Shown here one piece after another: positions 41,602 to 48,957 of a stretch of 64,000 nt of DNA. This stretch comes from a virus. A program made the position numbers and the translations under genes. Where the stretch lies: the IMG/VR virus record IMGVR_UViG_3300035564_000075, positions 1 through 64,000 of that record; one strand, given 5' to 3'. How positions within the stretch are numbered: the first letter of the stretch is position 1; each line of letters starts with the position of its first letter. The notes below the pieces were generated by a model, which was not told the DNA's origin, ran no database searches, and saw only the letters and a program-made list of their open reading frames with translations.

Positions 41602-41982
41602 TTATTGGTTTCTAGGATCGTCCAGATTGGTATTCAGCTTACGGTAGCCAGTACCGACGCTTACTGCACCAATTGCAGTGATCAGTTCAATAAGCATATC
41701 CTGCGTGATTGGGAAGTTTGGTGCATAAGCATGCACGAATACAAATGCCAAGCTCACTAGCAAGATATAGAACCTAGGCGCAGATAGAATGTCTATATAG
41801 GACGGAACATTGCCCACGGATGCGCTTGCGATAAAGGCAATCAATGCCACAACTGCGGCAATGACATCACCCTGGCTGAATGGCAACACCGGAAAGAATG
41901 CTTTGATTCCAATGAATACCATTGCCAGCGCAAGTGCAATGACACGTGGGGAAGTAAGGATAGCGTACAATTTTTGGTTCAT
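41602..41982 (-). CDS. duplicated multi-pass membrane protein, holin candidate
   Basis: A 126-residue protein with about four hydrophobic segments. It is built from two similar halves: ILTSPRVIALALAMVFIGI with LPFSQGDVI, and ILSAPRFYILLVSLAFVFV with FPITQDMLI. Each half looks like a two-helix membrane unit. The C-terminus is short and polar. A near-perfect promoter lies upstream and the terminator directly after, so it is probably transcribed alone. A holin or antiholin role is plausible given its size and its place across from the lysis genes; a superinfection-exclusion membrane protein is also possible. Confidence 0.6.
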   Translation of the reverse strand: MNQKLYAILTSPRVIALALAMVFIGIKAFFPVLPFSQGDVIAAVVALIAFIASASVGNVPSYIDILSAPRFYILLVSLAFVFVHAYAPNFPITQDMLIELITAIGAVSVGTGYRKLNTNLDDPRNQ

Positions 41983-41989
41983 AAGAGTC

Positions 41990-42000
41990 TCCTAATAGGA
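41990..42000. repeat. TCCTANTAGGA palindrome (A/T centre)
   Basis: TCCTATTAGGA on the minus strand; its AGGAG is the ribosome binding site of the 41602-41982 gene. Confidence 0.8.
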
Positions 42001-42023
42001 ATGTTGGAACATCGCGATACTAT

Positions 42024-42053
42024 ATTATACTACCTTTCTAGCAGGTGTGTCAA
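42024..42053 (-). promoter_or_regulatory. consensus sigma70-type promoter
   Basis: Perfect TTGACA (42053-42048) and perfect TATAAT (42029-42024) with an 18-base spacer. It overlaps the end of the upstream gene and points at the membrane protein at 41982, whose start is about 40 bases downstream. Confidence 0.85.
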
Positions 42054-42282
42054 AGTGCTCCATGCACTGGACGCAGATTGCAGCAATCTTCCGGATATTC
42101 TCCAGTGCTTCCGTGTCGCTATTGGTATTGGTCCAACGCTCAACGGCTCGGTTGAAGTAAGATTGAATCATAATCATGTACTCACCAACGACATGATTCC
42201 TATAATCTGTGCGAGAGGGCGGTAAATGATCCTGGTAGTCTCTCTCTCCATCAATCAGTTTATAAACCTCAGTTCGTTCCAT
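42025..42282 (-). CDS. small conserved-looking phage protein
   Basis: An 85-residue helical protein (TEVYKLIDGERDYQDHLPPS, then NIRKIAAICVQCMEHFDTPA). The pattern of an acidic ER-DYQ start and a C-terminal LENIRKIAAICV helix is common among small phage proteins linked to nucleotide metabolism, but no catalytic motif can be named. It overlaps the preceding gene by 14 bases and the promoter of the next. Confidence 0.55.
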   Translation of the reverse strand: MERTEVYKLIDGERDYQDHLPPSRTDYRNHVVGEYMIMIQSYFNRAVERWTNTNSDTEALENIRKIAAICVQCMEHFDTPARKVV

Positions 42283-42598
42283 TTTTGCTCTCCTGCGGCT
42301 CGTTCAGAGCCGCTCTCAATATGATTAGGTAGTTGATGGCATCGAGGATGGTATCCTCAATAGTCTCATCTTTTACGTGCACTTCACCAGACTGTATAAT
42401 CTTTCCAATACGCGCAATCTTGTCTGCCAATCTTGTCAATATGCCTACCTCCATAGGAATGCCGAGTTGTTCTACCAATCTGAAGTTGCGTAGTGCATCT
42501 TCATCAGCACCATAGTCGGCGTTCTTTGCTTTGATAATTTCCAGTGCCTTGCTAGTCATAATCCCATGTATCTGAAATAGTTGTTCTGGCTTTATCAT
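42269..42598 (-). CDS. nucleotide modification associated domain 1 protein (DUF1599-like)
   Basis: A 109-residue protein with AKNADYGADEDALRNFR near residue 24, RLADKIARIGKII near 58 and DETIEDTILDAINYLIIL near 76. This combination is the pattern of the DUF1599 / Nmad1 family, found in phages and linked by context to modified nucleotides or to all-alpha nucleotide pyrophosphatases. It may act in the dNTP pool. The gene starts at ATG with GGAG upstream and is part of the minus-strand run. Confidence 0.75.
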   Translation of the reverse strand: MIKPEQLFQIHGIMTSKALEIIKAKNADYGADEDALRNFRLVEQLGIPMEVGILTRLADKIARIGKIIQSGEVHVKDETIEDTILDAINYLIILRAALNEPQESKNGTN

Positions 42599-42600
42599 AT

Positions 42601-42801
42601 CTAATCTCCTACATCCAGCATGGATGCAAAATATATCTTGGCTTCGAACCCCAGTCGCCCTAGGGTTTCCGACAGTTCAATTGCCTTTTTCAGATCAAAA
42701 CGAACTGCCTGTTTGATATTGCTTGTCAATTCGGGAGTGTTGTCCTGGATCTCAAGAAGAAACCCAGGACCACTCTCGATAAAGTAAGTAGGAATCTCCA
42801 C
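42601..42801 (-). CDS. small unknown protein
   Basis: A 66-residue protein. The GTG start at 42801 overlaps the stop of the exonuclease gene (TAGTG) and has GAGGA six bases before it, so it is preferred to an earlier start inside the exonuclease. Residues form alternating strands and helices (FLLEIQDNTPELTSNIKQAV, KKAIELSETLGRLGFEAKIY). No family is recognised; coupling suggests a helper of the exonuclease. Confidence 0.6.
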   Translation of the reverse strand: MEIPTYFIESGPGFLLEIQDNTPELTSNIKQAVRFDLKKAIELSETLGRLGFEAKIYFASMLDVGD

Positions 42802-43739
42802 TAGTTCCTCAACAGTACTTCCTTCTTCTCTTTCTCTAGGTTGCCAACACGTGCTCTGGTGTAGGCACCACAATTACCACAATGGTATGAATCGAAACGG
42901 TTTGCAGGAGTGTAATAGTATCCATCGGCAGTGACGTTTGCAGAACCACAGTTATTGCACACTGGAATAATCTCATCAGTGTACAGTCCAAGGTTCGGAT
43001 GACCTTTCATCCATGGTCGTATGGTCAGATAGATCTCTTCCAGCAACGTGACATCATACTTATTGTACTTCAGCATTTCATCTAGTGCAGCTTTGTCACC
43101 ATTGTCACAGCGTTTCCAAAGATCAAAGTCGGTTTTGATTTTATGGTCACTCAATAGCATCATGGCAAGGAATTCCTGCTTGTTGCTATCGAAGCCAAAG
43201 AGTTTCTTGGCAGTGTCCAGCGTATCTATTACCTGCGATGGCTTAGGTGGATTGAAGCCATGCACTAGGAAGCGTGAGTTCATCTTCTTGATGTCAAAGC
43301 CATTGATATTGTGCCCAATGACTATATCGGAACCATTCATAATCTCCCAAAGACTCTGTGATATTCTGCCATCATCTCTTTCGATGGCTTCTTCTGGAGT
43401 CATTATATCGCTCTTCATCTTGGAACTAAACAGTGTTTTGGCAGACCATGAGAGCATGGCAGTGGGCTCAATGATCTGTCCCACGCTCATGTTTATGTCC
43501 CATGGAGTCCAGACATAGCCAATGATGGGCAATGTTTCAATGTCCAGCAAGGTGATTATGGGGAACCTGCGTTCATCTACAAACTTATCTTGGTGTTTAG
43601 CATACTCTCTTCTAAATGCACTTCGTAGTTCTTCTGGTGTCATGCCGTACTTCTGTGCTAGCTCAGGCCAGAACGGTCTTCCGTCCTGTAGAGCCATCTG
43701 CTTTCGTGCTAGGCAATCCTTGAAGATGTTTGAATTCAT
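42801..43739 (-). CDS. DEDD-type 3'-5' exonuclease with zinc ribbon
   Basis: A 312-residue protein; the ATG at 43739 with AGGAGAAAA is chosen over upstream starts. The RNase H-like exonuclease motifs are all visible: LLDIETLP (D-I-E, near 64), VIGHNINGFDIKKMN (near 148) and KYNKYDVTLLEE (near 228, Y-x3-D). The C-terminus has a zinc ribbon (CNNCGS ... HCGNCG, near 262-290). It should remove nucleotides from DNA 3' ends, for proofreading, repair or host DNA breakdown. No DNA polymerase domain is attached. Confidence 0.88.
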   Translation of the reverse strand: MNSNIFKDCLARKQMALQDGRPFWPELAQKYGMTPEELRSAFRREYAKHQDKFVDERRFPIITLLDIETLPIIGYVWTPWDINMSVGQIIEPTAMLSWSAKTLFSSKMKSDIMTPEEAIERDDGRISQSLWEIMNGSDIVIGHNINGFDIKKMNSRFLVHGFNPPKPSQVIDTLDTAKKLFGFDSNKQEFLAMMLLSDHKIKTDFDLWKRCDNGDKAALDEMLKYNKYDVTLLEEIYLTIRPWMKGHPNLGLYTDEIIPVCNNCGSANVTADGYYYTPANRFDSYHCGNCGAYTRARVGNLEKEKKEVLLRN

Positions 43740-43747
43740 GTTTTCTC

Positions 43748-44137
43748 CTAACCAGCTTGTATGTTTAGTAGATAAGCAAAACGGGGATCGTGTACGATAG
43801 GATCTTCGTACCACGTGCCCCATACCAAGATAGCTGGTTTGCTTGGTAGATGCTCAATAATCTCTAGCTGTGATATACTCTGCAATCTGATTATGTCTTC
43901 ATCTACCGACTTGTGCAGGGCGCTAGCTATCTCTTGGAACTCTTCATATGTACCAGTAACAACAAACAGCATGTCCCTATGCATCCATAGGTTGCCAGGG
44001 ACCCAACTGAACATACTACCATCCTTCTTATTCAGGTCAGCGACCAGTGATTCCCATGCATCACACTTGGGATCTGCACAGTGCCTTACTTGCCTGTCAA
44101 ACACTGAATAGACCAGTCTCCAGTCATGTTCATGCAT
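43748..44137 (-). CDS. unknown protein
   Basis: A 129-residue protein starting at ATG 44137, just inside the end of the preceding gene. It has a few cysteines and histidines at the start (CADPKCDAWESLV) and a later FVVTGTYEEFQEIASALHKS. No family is recognised. It lies between the exonuclease and a uracil-glycosylase-like gene. Confidence 0.5.
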   Translation of the reverse strand: MHEHDWRLVYSVFDRQVRHCADPKCDAWESLVADLNKKDGSMFSWVPGNLWMHRDMLFVVTGTYEEFQEIASALHKSVDEDIIRLQSISQLEIIEHLPSKPAILVWGTWYEDPIVHDPRFAYLLNIQAG

Positions 44138-44522
44138 ACTCTGCAAGCCTCTCTCTTATTGCCTTGGTATCAGCCTTAGACAATGTTCTCGAAGCTGGAT
44201 GCGGTGCAGCTATGTATGGATATGGTATTTGATCTAGCCCCGATTGTGCTACCTTGCCACACGCAAGCACCACACTGGGCTTGTGACTGACGATTTCCTT
44301 CAGCATAAACACTGGTTCTGGTGGAAACTTGTCATTGGGATGTGTGCCTACCTGAGTAGTAGATTCTGTAATGTAGACCTCTGCACCATCTGGTATCATT
44401 TCCTTCAGTCGTCTACCAGTTACAGAGCGCCACAACAGTCTCTCCCACACTCTCCTGTTGGTTATCCTATACGGATCTATCCCATTAGGAATGTAGGCAT
44501 TTTGTAGGAAGATAAGTATCAT
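44130..44522 (-). CDS. uracil-DNA-glycosylase-fold protein
   Basis: A 130-residue protein. VVLACGKVAQSGLD near 90 and IAAPHPASRTLSKADTKAI near 107 resemble the core strand and the late HPS-type motif of the uracil-DNA-glycosylase superfamily. The N-terminal water-activating motif is not clear, and it is shorter than true glycosylases. It may bind or cut modified bases, or be a structural relative. It is coupled to the radical SAM gene by an ATGA overlap. Confidence 0.5.
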   Translation of the reverse strand: MILIFLQNAYIPNGIDPYRITNRRVWERLLWRSVTGRRLKEMIPDGAEVYITESTTQVGTHPNDKFPPEPVFMLKEIVSHKPSVVLACGKVAQSGLDQIPYPYIAAPHPASRTLSKADTKAIRERLAEYA

Positions 44523-45322
44523 CGTTCCATCTCTTTTCGTAATGCATCCTTGATATAGAAAAGCTTTGTATCTCCCCTTGCCTGTTTACCATCATCAGGA
44601 TTCATTATACGGCTGTAACCAAGACCCTCAAGTTTCTTGATTGCATCATTGCCAAATTTTTTCCAGTCTATGGTTCTTTCTATATCAGGATTGTGATTCA
44701 GTTTTCCTACCTTGAAATGATCTACCCATGGTGCTGTCAGTTCTATCATGTAGAGTGTCTGATTAGGGTCTATGACTGGTTCCATAGATACCCATGTAGG
44801 AATACCCTTGTCATGGAATGCTTTGAGTGTGTCAAAGCGTTCTTGTGGAGAGGCGGCATTGGGTTCCCAACGTTGCGAATCCTTATCAGTAGCGAATACC
44901 AGTGTGATTGCATAGGCATCTTTGGGTCCAAACATATCCAGATCCTTTAGTGCTCTCTTGCCGCCCTTACTTAGGATGGCTACAGAGAAGCCATGCTCAT
45001 GCAATATCCTGATTGTATCATGTGTGTACTGGTAAGCATCTTCTAGTGCCTGATAGGGATCGGTGGTGAAGCATAGATGCACCTGTCCTGTCTTACCAAC
45101 GCTTTGCAAATAGGCAGCTTCTTTCTCCAGCTTGCCTAGGAAGTCAAAGTTGCGCGGTCCGGCATGGGAGAATGCAGTCTTCCTATCTGGTTGTCCCCTC
45201 ATTACTACATCGGGTCCAAAACAGTATAGGCAACCATGCAAACAACCACGGTAGATATTACATGCTAGTGCAGCATATTCTCTTGCAGCCCCCCTGGGCT
45301 CATACAGCAACGTCGTTTCCAT
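44519..45322 (-). CDS. radical SAM protein (SplB-like)
   Basis: A 267-residue protein with the radical-SAM cluster motif C27-x3-C31-x2-C34 (GCLHGCLYCFGP). The rest follows the spore photoproduct lyase-like (COG1533) layout: LCFTTDPYQALEDAY, SVAILSKGGKRALKD, VSMEPVIDP, and RGDTKLFYI at the end. These enzymes bind a 4Fe-4S cluster and SAM to start radical reactions. Phage copies are common and their substrates mostly unknown; DNA photoproduct repair is one known role in the family. Good ribosome binding site AGGAG. Confidence 0.85.
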   Translation of the reverse strand: METTLLYEPRGAAREYAALACNIYRGCLHGCLYCFGPDVVMRGQPDRKTAFSHAGPRNFDFLGKLEKEAAYLQSVGKTGQVHLCFTTDPYQALEDAYQYTHDTIRILHEHGFSVAILSKGGKRALKDLDMFGPKDAYAITLVFATDKDSQRWEPNAASPQERFDTLKAFHDKGIPTWVSMEPVIDPNQTLYMIELTAPWVDHFKVGKLNHNPDIERTIDWKKFGNDAIKKLEGLGYSRIMNPDDGKQARGDTKLFYIKDALRKEMER

Positions 45323-45500
45323 CTTGTACTCCTTGAATTCTAGGTTGGCGGTAAATTACTTCCCACAACCATTCATGCTTCTTTCCATTCAACTGCAGAC
45401 CATATTTCTCTTTGATATAGTTATCTATACCTTCTGCTGTTGTTGATTCTGGAAACCATATAGATGGCATTTCTGCGTGTGTGGTGATCTTTATACGCAT
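45300..45500 (-). CDS. small unknown protein
   Basis: A 66-residue protein; ATG at 45500 with GAGGTAAT is preferred to an upstream start. Contains IKEKYGLQLNGKKHEWLWEV, a polar surface-like pattern. Its end overlaps the radical SAM gene by 23 bases. No family recognised. Confidence 0.5.
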   Translation of the reverse strand: MRIKITTHAEMPSIWFPESTTAEGIDNYIKEKYGLQLNGKKHEWLWEVIYRQPRIQGVQDGNDVAV

Positions 45501-45501
45501 A

Positions 45502-45852
45502 TTACCTCGGGAAGGTCTGTAGGGCGCTCCAGTGGTCGTTCTGCAGCGGATACCAGTCATCTGTGAAGAACATGGTCATAATTATCTCTACTGCACCCTC
45601 TCTGGTCAAGTTGACAGCACGATCGATGTCAGTCTTGCCATCCTGTAAAGCCTTCTGTCTACACTTCAGAATGAAACCATCAGCAATGACATCCATTGTA
45701 GCTCTTGTTTCTGGCGTTAGCGTATTATAGGTATCCATAATCGCCTTTCGCCTCGCTTGCTGATACAGGCTGGAGCTATACTCCATTTCAAGGATTGCAT
45801 TGTGCGCATGAGTGAATGTCTTGCCACGGTGAGCAGCATCTTTAGATCCCAT
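45502..45852 (-). CDS. unknown helical protein
   Basis: A 116-residue mostly helical protein (LYQQARRKAIMDTYNTL, MDVIADGFILKCRQKALQDG) with an aromatic end (DDWYPLQNDHW). A GGAGAC site precedes the ATG. It starts after a hairpin that separates it from the 257-residue gene. No family recognised. Confidence 0.5.
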   Translation of the reverse strand: MGSKDAAHRGKTFTHAHNAILEMEYSSSLYQQARRKAIMDTYNTLTPETRATMDVIADGFILKCRQKALQDGKTDIDRAVNLTREGAVEIIMTMFFTDDWYPLQNDHWSALQTFPR

Positions 45853-45867
45853 TTTGTCTCCATAGTA

Positions 45868-45891
45868 GGGGCTGGCCTTTCGACCAGCCCC
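45868..45891 (-). other. GNRA-capped hairpin between genes
   Basis: On the minus strand GGGGCTGG and CCAGCCCC pair, extended by T-G and C-G around a GAAA tetraloop. No T-run follows. It lies between the 45900-46673 and 45502-45852 genes and may end, process or protect the upstream message. Confidence 0.7.
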
Positions 45892-45899
45892 ATTTTGAA

Positions 45900-46673
45900 T
45901 TAGCTTGCACCATCAACAATGTGATACCAGCCACGGATAAATTTCTTCACTTCCTCATGGTTTTCGAGCATGTACTTGGGAGCAAACTCATCGCCCATGG
46001 CGGTCTTGATTTGCTCGGGAGTAAACTCACCCTCCAGTTCCTTGACAAGGCGCATCTTACCTTCATGCAAAGAAGGATCTGTAGCAGGTGCCTTAGCTTG
46101 AGCAGGCTTCTGTGTAGCTTCTGCTTTCTTAGCAGGCTCTGCCTTAGTAGCAGGTACAACGGCGGGACCCTCATCGGTTACTTCCTCTCCAGGAGTAGGT
46201 TCGTAACCTGCCAGTTGCATAATCCAAGAGAAACCCAGTCGGAATGCTTTGCCAGTAGCTCGGGTGATTGCCATGGAACGCACTGCATAATCGGCAGCAC
46301 TTGCCCAATGACTTTCCTTGCGAGTGCAGATAGCAGATGAACCACCTATCTTCATGCCATCGCTTGCGCGAATAAGATCCACATAGGCTTCCCAACCACC
46401 CTCTATGGGGAGTACACGGTTCTCTACTGGCAAGATGCCCAACATAGCACCCAGTGTATTCCAGCCTTCCACGAATACATACTTCTTTTCCTTGATTTGC
46501 TTGAACAGCTTCTTGGTGTCAATGATCTTACCCAACTCGGTTGCTATTGCACTAGCACGTGCTACAATCTCCTGCGGCTTGGTAGGAATAGCACCCAACA
46601 TAACATCATCATGTACCAAAACAATCTCACCCTCAACGTGCTCAACAGGGGTACCAGTCTCAGCAATACTCAT
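45900..46673 (-). CDS. unknown protein, possible recombination function
   Basis: A 257-residue protein. Residues 55-160 form a conserved-looking domain: KKYVFVEGWNTLGAMLGI, GWEAYVDLIRASDGMKIGGS, ICTRKESHW, then a helix with MAITRATGKAFRLGFSWIM. It has features of Rad52/ERF-like single-strand annealing proteins, but the match is weak. A long alanine/proline/lysine linker joins a C-terminal helical domain (LVKELEGEFTPEQIKTAMG). GGAGATAT precedes the ATG. It could bind single-stranded DNA in replication or recombination. Confidence 0.5.
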   Translation of the reverse strand: MSIAETGTPVEHVEGEIVLVHDDVMLGAIPTKPQEIVARASAIATELGKIIDTKKLFKQIKEKKYVFVEGWNTLGAMLGILPVENRVLPIEGGWEAYVDLIRASDGMKIGGSSAICTRKESHWASAADYAVRSMAITRATGKAFRLGFSWIMQLAGYEPTPGEEVTDEGPAVVPATKAEPAKKAEATQKPAQAKAPATDPSLHEGKMRLVKELEGEFTPEQIKTAMGDEFAPKYMLENHEEVKKFIRGWYHIVDGAS

Positions 46674-46674
46674 T

Positions 46675-47097
46675 TTATATCTCCTTTAGGCCAAGGGCCT
46701 CGAATCTCTGAAGTGCTTCTTTGCCAACTGTAGGCCAGATAGCAGACATCCTTTGCAACCAATTGTGTACAGGTTCATACCTTTCCCATCCGACTAAATA
46801 TGTTGCGGCTTGCCTAAAGGCTTCATCCCCACCAATGCCACCAGTATGTTTGCATGTCAGTGTATTGTGATGCCTTATCACGCAATTATATCTGGAGTTT
46901 ATCAAGTCACCATCACGTAGCCCTCTTACATGCCCCTTACTGATAAGAGCTTCATGCATATCTGCATCAGCCATAAGAACTGGCATTCCACAGAATGGAC
47001 ACAGTGGTGCAAATGCACGCACTTCTGGTTTATAGACAGAGCGAGTGCCGTATATGTCACTCTTTAAGAGTTGTCGAGAGTTCACGGATAAGCCCAT
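46675..47097 (-). CDS. putative zinc-binding protein, HNH-like
   Basis: A 140-residue protein; the ATG at 47097 has GGAGG upstream and a strong promoter (47124-47152) close by. It has CPFCG near 35 and then NCVIRHHNTLTCKHTGG, cysteine and histidine spacing like some small HNH or zinc proteins, without a complete HNH motif. The rest is helical. Function uncertain. Confidence 0.5.
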   Translation of the reverse strand: MGLSVNSRQLLKSDIYGTRSVYKPEVRAFAPLCPFCGMPVLMADADMHEALISKGHVRGLRDGDLINSRYNCVIRHHNTLTCKHTGGIGGDEAFRQAATYLVGWERYEPVHNWLQRMSAIWPTVGKEALQRFEALGLKEI

Positions 47098-47383
47098 CAG
47101 ACTTGCCTCCTTGGATCTGGTCAATTATCACACTAACCTGCTTTTTTGTCAACTGTTTTGAGCTACCAATATCCTTGCCAGATAGCACTCTCAGGATACC
47201 TATTCTCAGATAACGCATAGTCTTGGTCTTGTTCTTCGCAAGCACCAGCATAGGAGCAAGCGCATCACCAATAAGCATGTTCATCAAGAGAAGCTGTTTG
47301 TCAGACGGTTCTTGGAATCTGTCATCTCCTGCTGATAGCCTTCGTATAGCTTCAATCAGTTGCTGAAGTCTCAGGGATCTCAT
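47057..47383 (-). CDS. unknown helical protein
   Basis: A 108-residue helical protein (LQQLIEAIRRLSAGDD, LTKKQVSVIIDQIQGG) that overlaps the next gene by 41 bases and contains that gene's promoter. AGGAG precedes its ATG. It follows a winged-helix regulator and could be its partner. No family recognised. Confidence 0.5.
   Translation of the reverse strand: MRSLRLQQLIEAIRRLSAGDDRFQEPSDKQLLLMNMLIGDALAPMLVLAKNKTKTMRYLRIGILRVLSGKDIGSSKQLTKKQVSVIIDQIQGGKSDGLIRELSTTLKE
47124..47152 (-). promoter_or_regulatory. near-consensus promoter
   Basis: TTGACA (47152-47147) and GATAAT (47129-47124) spaced by 17 bases, inside the 47057-47383 gene and 27 bases before the start at 47097. Confidence 0.75.
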
Positions 47384-47621
47384 AGTCTAGACTCCTTAGT
47401 TTGTCTAATCCCTTCTCGGTAAGTCTCCAATAACCCTTCTTGTTCTTGGTTATTGGCTCAATAAAACCTTTATTACGCACCAGCACCAGACCTTGCTGGA
47501 CAGTACCGATAGACTTCCCCAGTCTATCAGCCATCTGTCTGTAGCTAAGTCCCTCATATAGAGACCACATTAGCTCTTCATCACGCCTTGCATCCTCCTT
47601 GATCCTGATTTGAACGGTCAT
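47352..47621 (-). CDS. winged helix-turn-helix regulator
   Basis: An 89-residue protein with a clear helix-turn-helix (LSYRQMADRLGKSIGTVQQGLVLV, given here in part) and a wing region KNKKGYWRLTEKGLDKL, as in small MarR/ArsR-like DNA-binding proteins. GGAGAAACT precedes the ATG. It is the only clear sequence-specific DNA-binding regulator in the window and is therefore a candidate to bind the repeated TCCTANTAGGA palindromes, which is inference. Confidence 0.72.
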   Translation of the reverse strand: MTVQIRIKEDARRDEELMWSLYEGLSYRQMADRLGKSIGTVQQGLVLVRNKGFIEPITKNKKGYWRLTEKGLDKLRSLDYEIPETSATD

Positions 47622-47629
47622 AGTTTCTC

Positions 47630-47986
47630 CTACTGCACCTTGCCTCTTCCGAGTAAGGCCAGTTGTTGGATTCTAGTTTCATGGTTGATTACACCTTGCA
47701 CACGCAGTTCTTCGATCGTGTGCGCCCAGACAACTTCTCCAGGCAATACCGATAGCGCAGCACTATACTCGGGGCTATCCAGAGCACCCACTACGCCATA
47801 CATAGTGAAGAGATTGACACCATTTACCAGAGTGCGCATCATAACCCAACTGATTTCACTATCTTTAGGAAAGTTTGTTTCTGGCATATGTAGCATTTTA
47901 CCTGCTTTCTGATGAATCTGCAAGCCCCAGTCTATGAGCCTGCTGGATATGTTCACAAGTTTCATACCAATAAAAGTCTTGAACAT
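47630..47986 (-). CDS. unknown protein
   Basis: A 118-residue protein with hydrophobic stretches (VNGVNLFTMYGVVGAL, GEVVWAHTIEELRVQG) but no clear membrane helix. Its start overlaps the stop of the preceding gene (TAATG). No family recognised. Confidence 0.45.
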   Translation of the reverse strand: MFKTFIGMKLVNISSRLIDWGLQIHQKAGKMLHMPETNFPKDSEISWVMMRTLVNGVNLFTMYGVVGALDSPEYSAALSVLPGEVVWAHTIEELRVQGVINHETRIQQLALLGRGKVQ

Positions 47987-48555
47987 TATCTGTCCTTGGG
48001 AAGGTGCCTAAGCTGTCCCATCGATCGGGCAATAGCTATCTTTGATTTGAAGAACTCCGTTAGGTTTTCCTCTACGTGTAAGGCTGTTGCAAGTATACCA
48101 GCACCATTCACTCTATTGAACTTGAAGTCAGGATTTACTTGTTTCGCATCTGGATGCTGTGTAGCATTGTAAAGCTGGAATATCTTGGCACGTAGGAATA
48201 CTTCAGCAGGATCGTTTCTGGTGGAATCTTCCATCGTGAACATTGGATACACCTGCTGTACATACTGGAACACAGCGCCCATAGGATGGGTTGCAAAGCC
48301 AATGGCAGTAATGATTGCCGCCCTTGCATCATCCAGATTGTCAGTAGCAGTAAAGGCAAAGGATGCTTTGATTGCACCCTGTGTACCCTTGGGGCGTATC
48401 ATCCACTTACATGCAAAATTAGGTGGTTGAGAAAGTTCTACGTGAATCTCAATCTTGTCATACTCCAGCTTGATAAAATCAAGACAGTCCTTTACAACCT
48501 GCTCTATCTTATCTTCATAGGGTTTCAAGTCAATAATCGTTTCACCGTCACTCAT
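47986..48555 (-). CDS. unknown protein of the replication block
   Basis: A 189-residue protein with an N-terminal acidic helix (DGETIIDLKPYEDKIEQVV) and alternating strands and helices (FACKWMIRPKGTQGAIKASF, GAVFQYVQQVYPMFTM). No catalytic motif recognised. It lies between the endonuclease VII gene and a regulator and is coupled to the next gene. A single-strand-binding or recombination helper is conceivable only by position. Confidence 0.45.
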   Translation of the reverse strand: MSDGETIIDLKPYEDKIEQVVKDCLDFIKLEYDKIEIHVELSQPPNFACKWMIRPKGTQGAIKASFAFTATDNLDDARAAIITAIGFATHPMGAVFQYVQQVYPMFTMEDSTRNDPAEVFLRAKIFQLYNATQHPDAKQVNPDFKFNRVNGAGILATALHVEENLTEFFKSKIAIARSMGQLRHLPKDR

Positions 48556-48556
48556 A

Positions 48557-48949
48557 TTAGCCTCGCTTCATCTTCTTTGTTTGTACTAGATAAATAATCG
48601 CTTGTTCAAGTAGTTCAATATCATCATGGAAATTTCCCAGTCCAACATTGCAGTTGTGACAAAGCAAGCCCCTAATGATTCCATCCTCATGGTTATGATC
48701 TACAAATAGATGTTCTCTAGATTCAATTTGATGCTCTCCACATATTGCACACCTTCCTTCTTGTTCTTCAAAAAGTCTGTTATATTCTTCTGAAGAAATT
48801 CCATATGTACCTTTAAGATACCTTTCTCTATTTCTGTCTGGGGTACGAGATTTATTGTTCCATCTCTTGAATCTATCTTTGTTCTCCTTATAATATCTTC
48901 TTGCATTTACTCTTCTCTTTGCAAGAACTTCTTCATGTGTTTGCCTCAT
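48557..48949 (-). CDS. recombination endonuclease VII-like nuclease
   Basis: A 130-residue protein with the endonuclease VII pattern: YGISSEEYNRLFEEQEGRCA (near 48-68), two C-x2-C zinc pairs (CAICG, CHNCN), and LFVDHNHEDGIIRGLLC with the catalytic D-H-N. A basic N-terminus (RRVNARRYYKENKDRFKRW) could bind DNA. The family cuts branched DNA such as Holliday junctions before packaging. The gene looks AT-rich and is inserted between two larger replication genes, so a mobile origin is possible. Good AGGAG site. Confidence 0.88.
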   Translation of the reverse strand: MRQTHEEVLAKRRVNARRYYKENKDRFKRWNNKSRTPDRNRERYLKGTYGISSEEYNRLFEEQEGRCAICGEHQIESREHLFVDHNHEDGIIRGLLCHNCNVGLGNFHDDIELLEQAIIYLVQTKKMKRG

Positions 48950-48957
48950 AATAACTC

